Positions 6,414 to 6,802 of a DNA stretch of 6,802 nt are shown one piece after another (positions within the stretch are counted from its first letter, which is position 1; the number at the start of each line of letters is the position of its first letter). The stretch comes from Candidatus Binatia bacterium (GTDB lineage: Bacteria; Desulfobacterota_B; Binatia; UBA9968), in the NCBI GenBank assembly GCA_025922795.1, contig JAICHC010000158.1, positions 1 to 6,802 of the forward strand. Direction: 5' to 3'. The translations under genes and the position numbers were made by a program. Under the pieces are notes generated by a model that had not been told where the DNA came from, did no database searches, and worked only from the letters and a program-made list of their open reading frames with translations.

Positions 6414-6584
6414 ATGAAGTGGCGAAAACGCATTAGACGGACATCGATAATCCTGACCCTCTACGGCATCGGCCTACTCGAGGCCTACTACCTTCCCAAA
6501 TACGGCATTGAGTGGATGCTTATTGGGATCGGCACAACCGCAGTTCTAGCGGGCTTCTGGATGCGCAAATCTTGGGATGCGTGA
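6414..6584 (+). CDS. Small two-helix membrane protein of unknown function
   Basis: From ATG 6414 the product has 56 residues: a basic start (MKWRKRIRRT), a hydrophobic segment (about 11-27, SIILTLYGIGLLEAYYL), a short loop (PKYGIE) and a second hydrophobic segment (about 34-49), ending RKSWDA. Positive charges at both ends predict an inner-membrane hairpin with both termini in the cytoplasm. The frame can be extended to ATG 6327 (85 residues), but the added 29 residues use rarer codons (TTA, TGT, ATA), are not conserved-looking, and neither start has a good ribosome site. It is divergent from the oxidoreductase gene. I do not recognise a family; the hydrophobic pattern and codon use suggest a real gene. 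Confidence 0.5.
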   Translation: MKWRKRIRRTSIILTLYGIGLLEAYYLPKYGIEWMLIGIGTTAVLAGFWMRKSWDA

Positions 6585-6602
6585 CGACTTCGTTCCGCGC
6601 CG

Positions 6603-6802
6603 TCATACAGCGCGCAGCGCGCGCGCCCAAACGGCCGCGAACGCCTCGAGCTCTTCAAGCCCTCGCTTCGGTCTTCGCCGAGCAATGGCGTAGCCATCGT
6701 TGTTGCGATCATCGGCCTGCGCTAAACGGTAACACCCATCACCCGAAATGCCTGTCGAGAAGTCTTTTCGCTTTGCCGCAAATAGACAGCGCTGATCATC
6801 GA
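6603..6802 (-). other. Minus-strand open frame running off the window edge, possible gene 3' end
   Basis: Read from the right edge, one minus-strand frame stays open for 65 codons to a TGA at 6605-6603, with no start codon in the window, as expected for a gene entering from outside. The last part (LEELEAFAAVWARALRAV) is Ala/Arg/Leu-rich, helical-looking and has GC-rich third positions; the first part has less coding-like codon use. An antisense frame is also open here. I recognise no family, and it could be chance in GC-rich DNA. Confidence 0.25.

Noticed and set aside
1..6802. CRISPR arrays, insertion sequences, tRNA or rRNA genes, tandem repeats
   Set aside because: No regularly spaced repeats, transposase frames, terminal inverted repeats with target duplications, or tRNA/rRNA signatures were seen on either strand by eye.

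Overview
The window is a GC-rich bacterial chromosome segment. It carries four clear protein genes, one probable small membrane protein gene, and three intergenic stretches that hold inverted repeats but no convincing gene. An AsmA-family protein with an N-terminal membrane anchor, together with a secreted M15-like protein, points to a Gram-negative (outer-membrane) bacterium. The mix of genes (COG5553-type cupin, FAD-containing class I disulfide oxidoreductase, AsmA, M15-like peptidase) resembles free-living soil or sediment bacteria such as Acidobacteria, Proteobacteria or related uncultured phyla. That placement is an impression from memory of these families, and no rRNA or tRNA is present to settle it.

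Layout: positions 1-142 are a leader with an AT-rich promoter-like stretch in front of a plus-strand cupin gene (143-643). A short convergent gap (644-760) separates it from a minus-strand gene for an exported coiled-coil plus M15-like protein (761-1558). Its start codon overlaps the stop of a four-codon mini-ORF. Positions 1559-1985 are non-coding and contain a cluster of palindromes. Next, on the minus strand, come the AsmA-family gene (1986-4448) and, upstream of it across a 298-nt gap measured from that start (4449-4746), a FAD/NAD(P) disulfide oxidoreductase gene (4747-6126). Beyond a divergent intergenic region lies a plus-strand two-helix membrane protein (best start 6414, stop 6584). 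The right edge (6585-6802) is unassigned, with one minus-strand frame left open to the window end.

The genes do not form an obvious operon. Gaps between them are large, strands change, and each well-supported gene has its own Shine-Dalgarno sequence or its own leader. A loose envelope/redox theme exists (AsmA for envelope lipid homeostasis, M15-like for peptidoglycan, a disulfide oxidoreductase and a cysteine-dioxygenase-like cupin), but nothing in the sequence proves that they work together. I see no mobile element, CRISPR array, phage gene or toxin-antitoxin pair, and no convincing new multi-gene system. The observations most worth checking are the translational coupling ahead of the M15-like gene, the architecture of that protein, the palindrome cluster at 1818-1957, and a Glu replacing the usual Asp in the oxidoreductase's second FAD motif.
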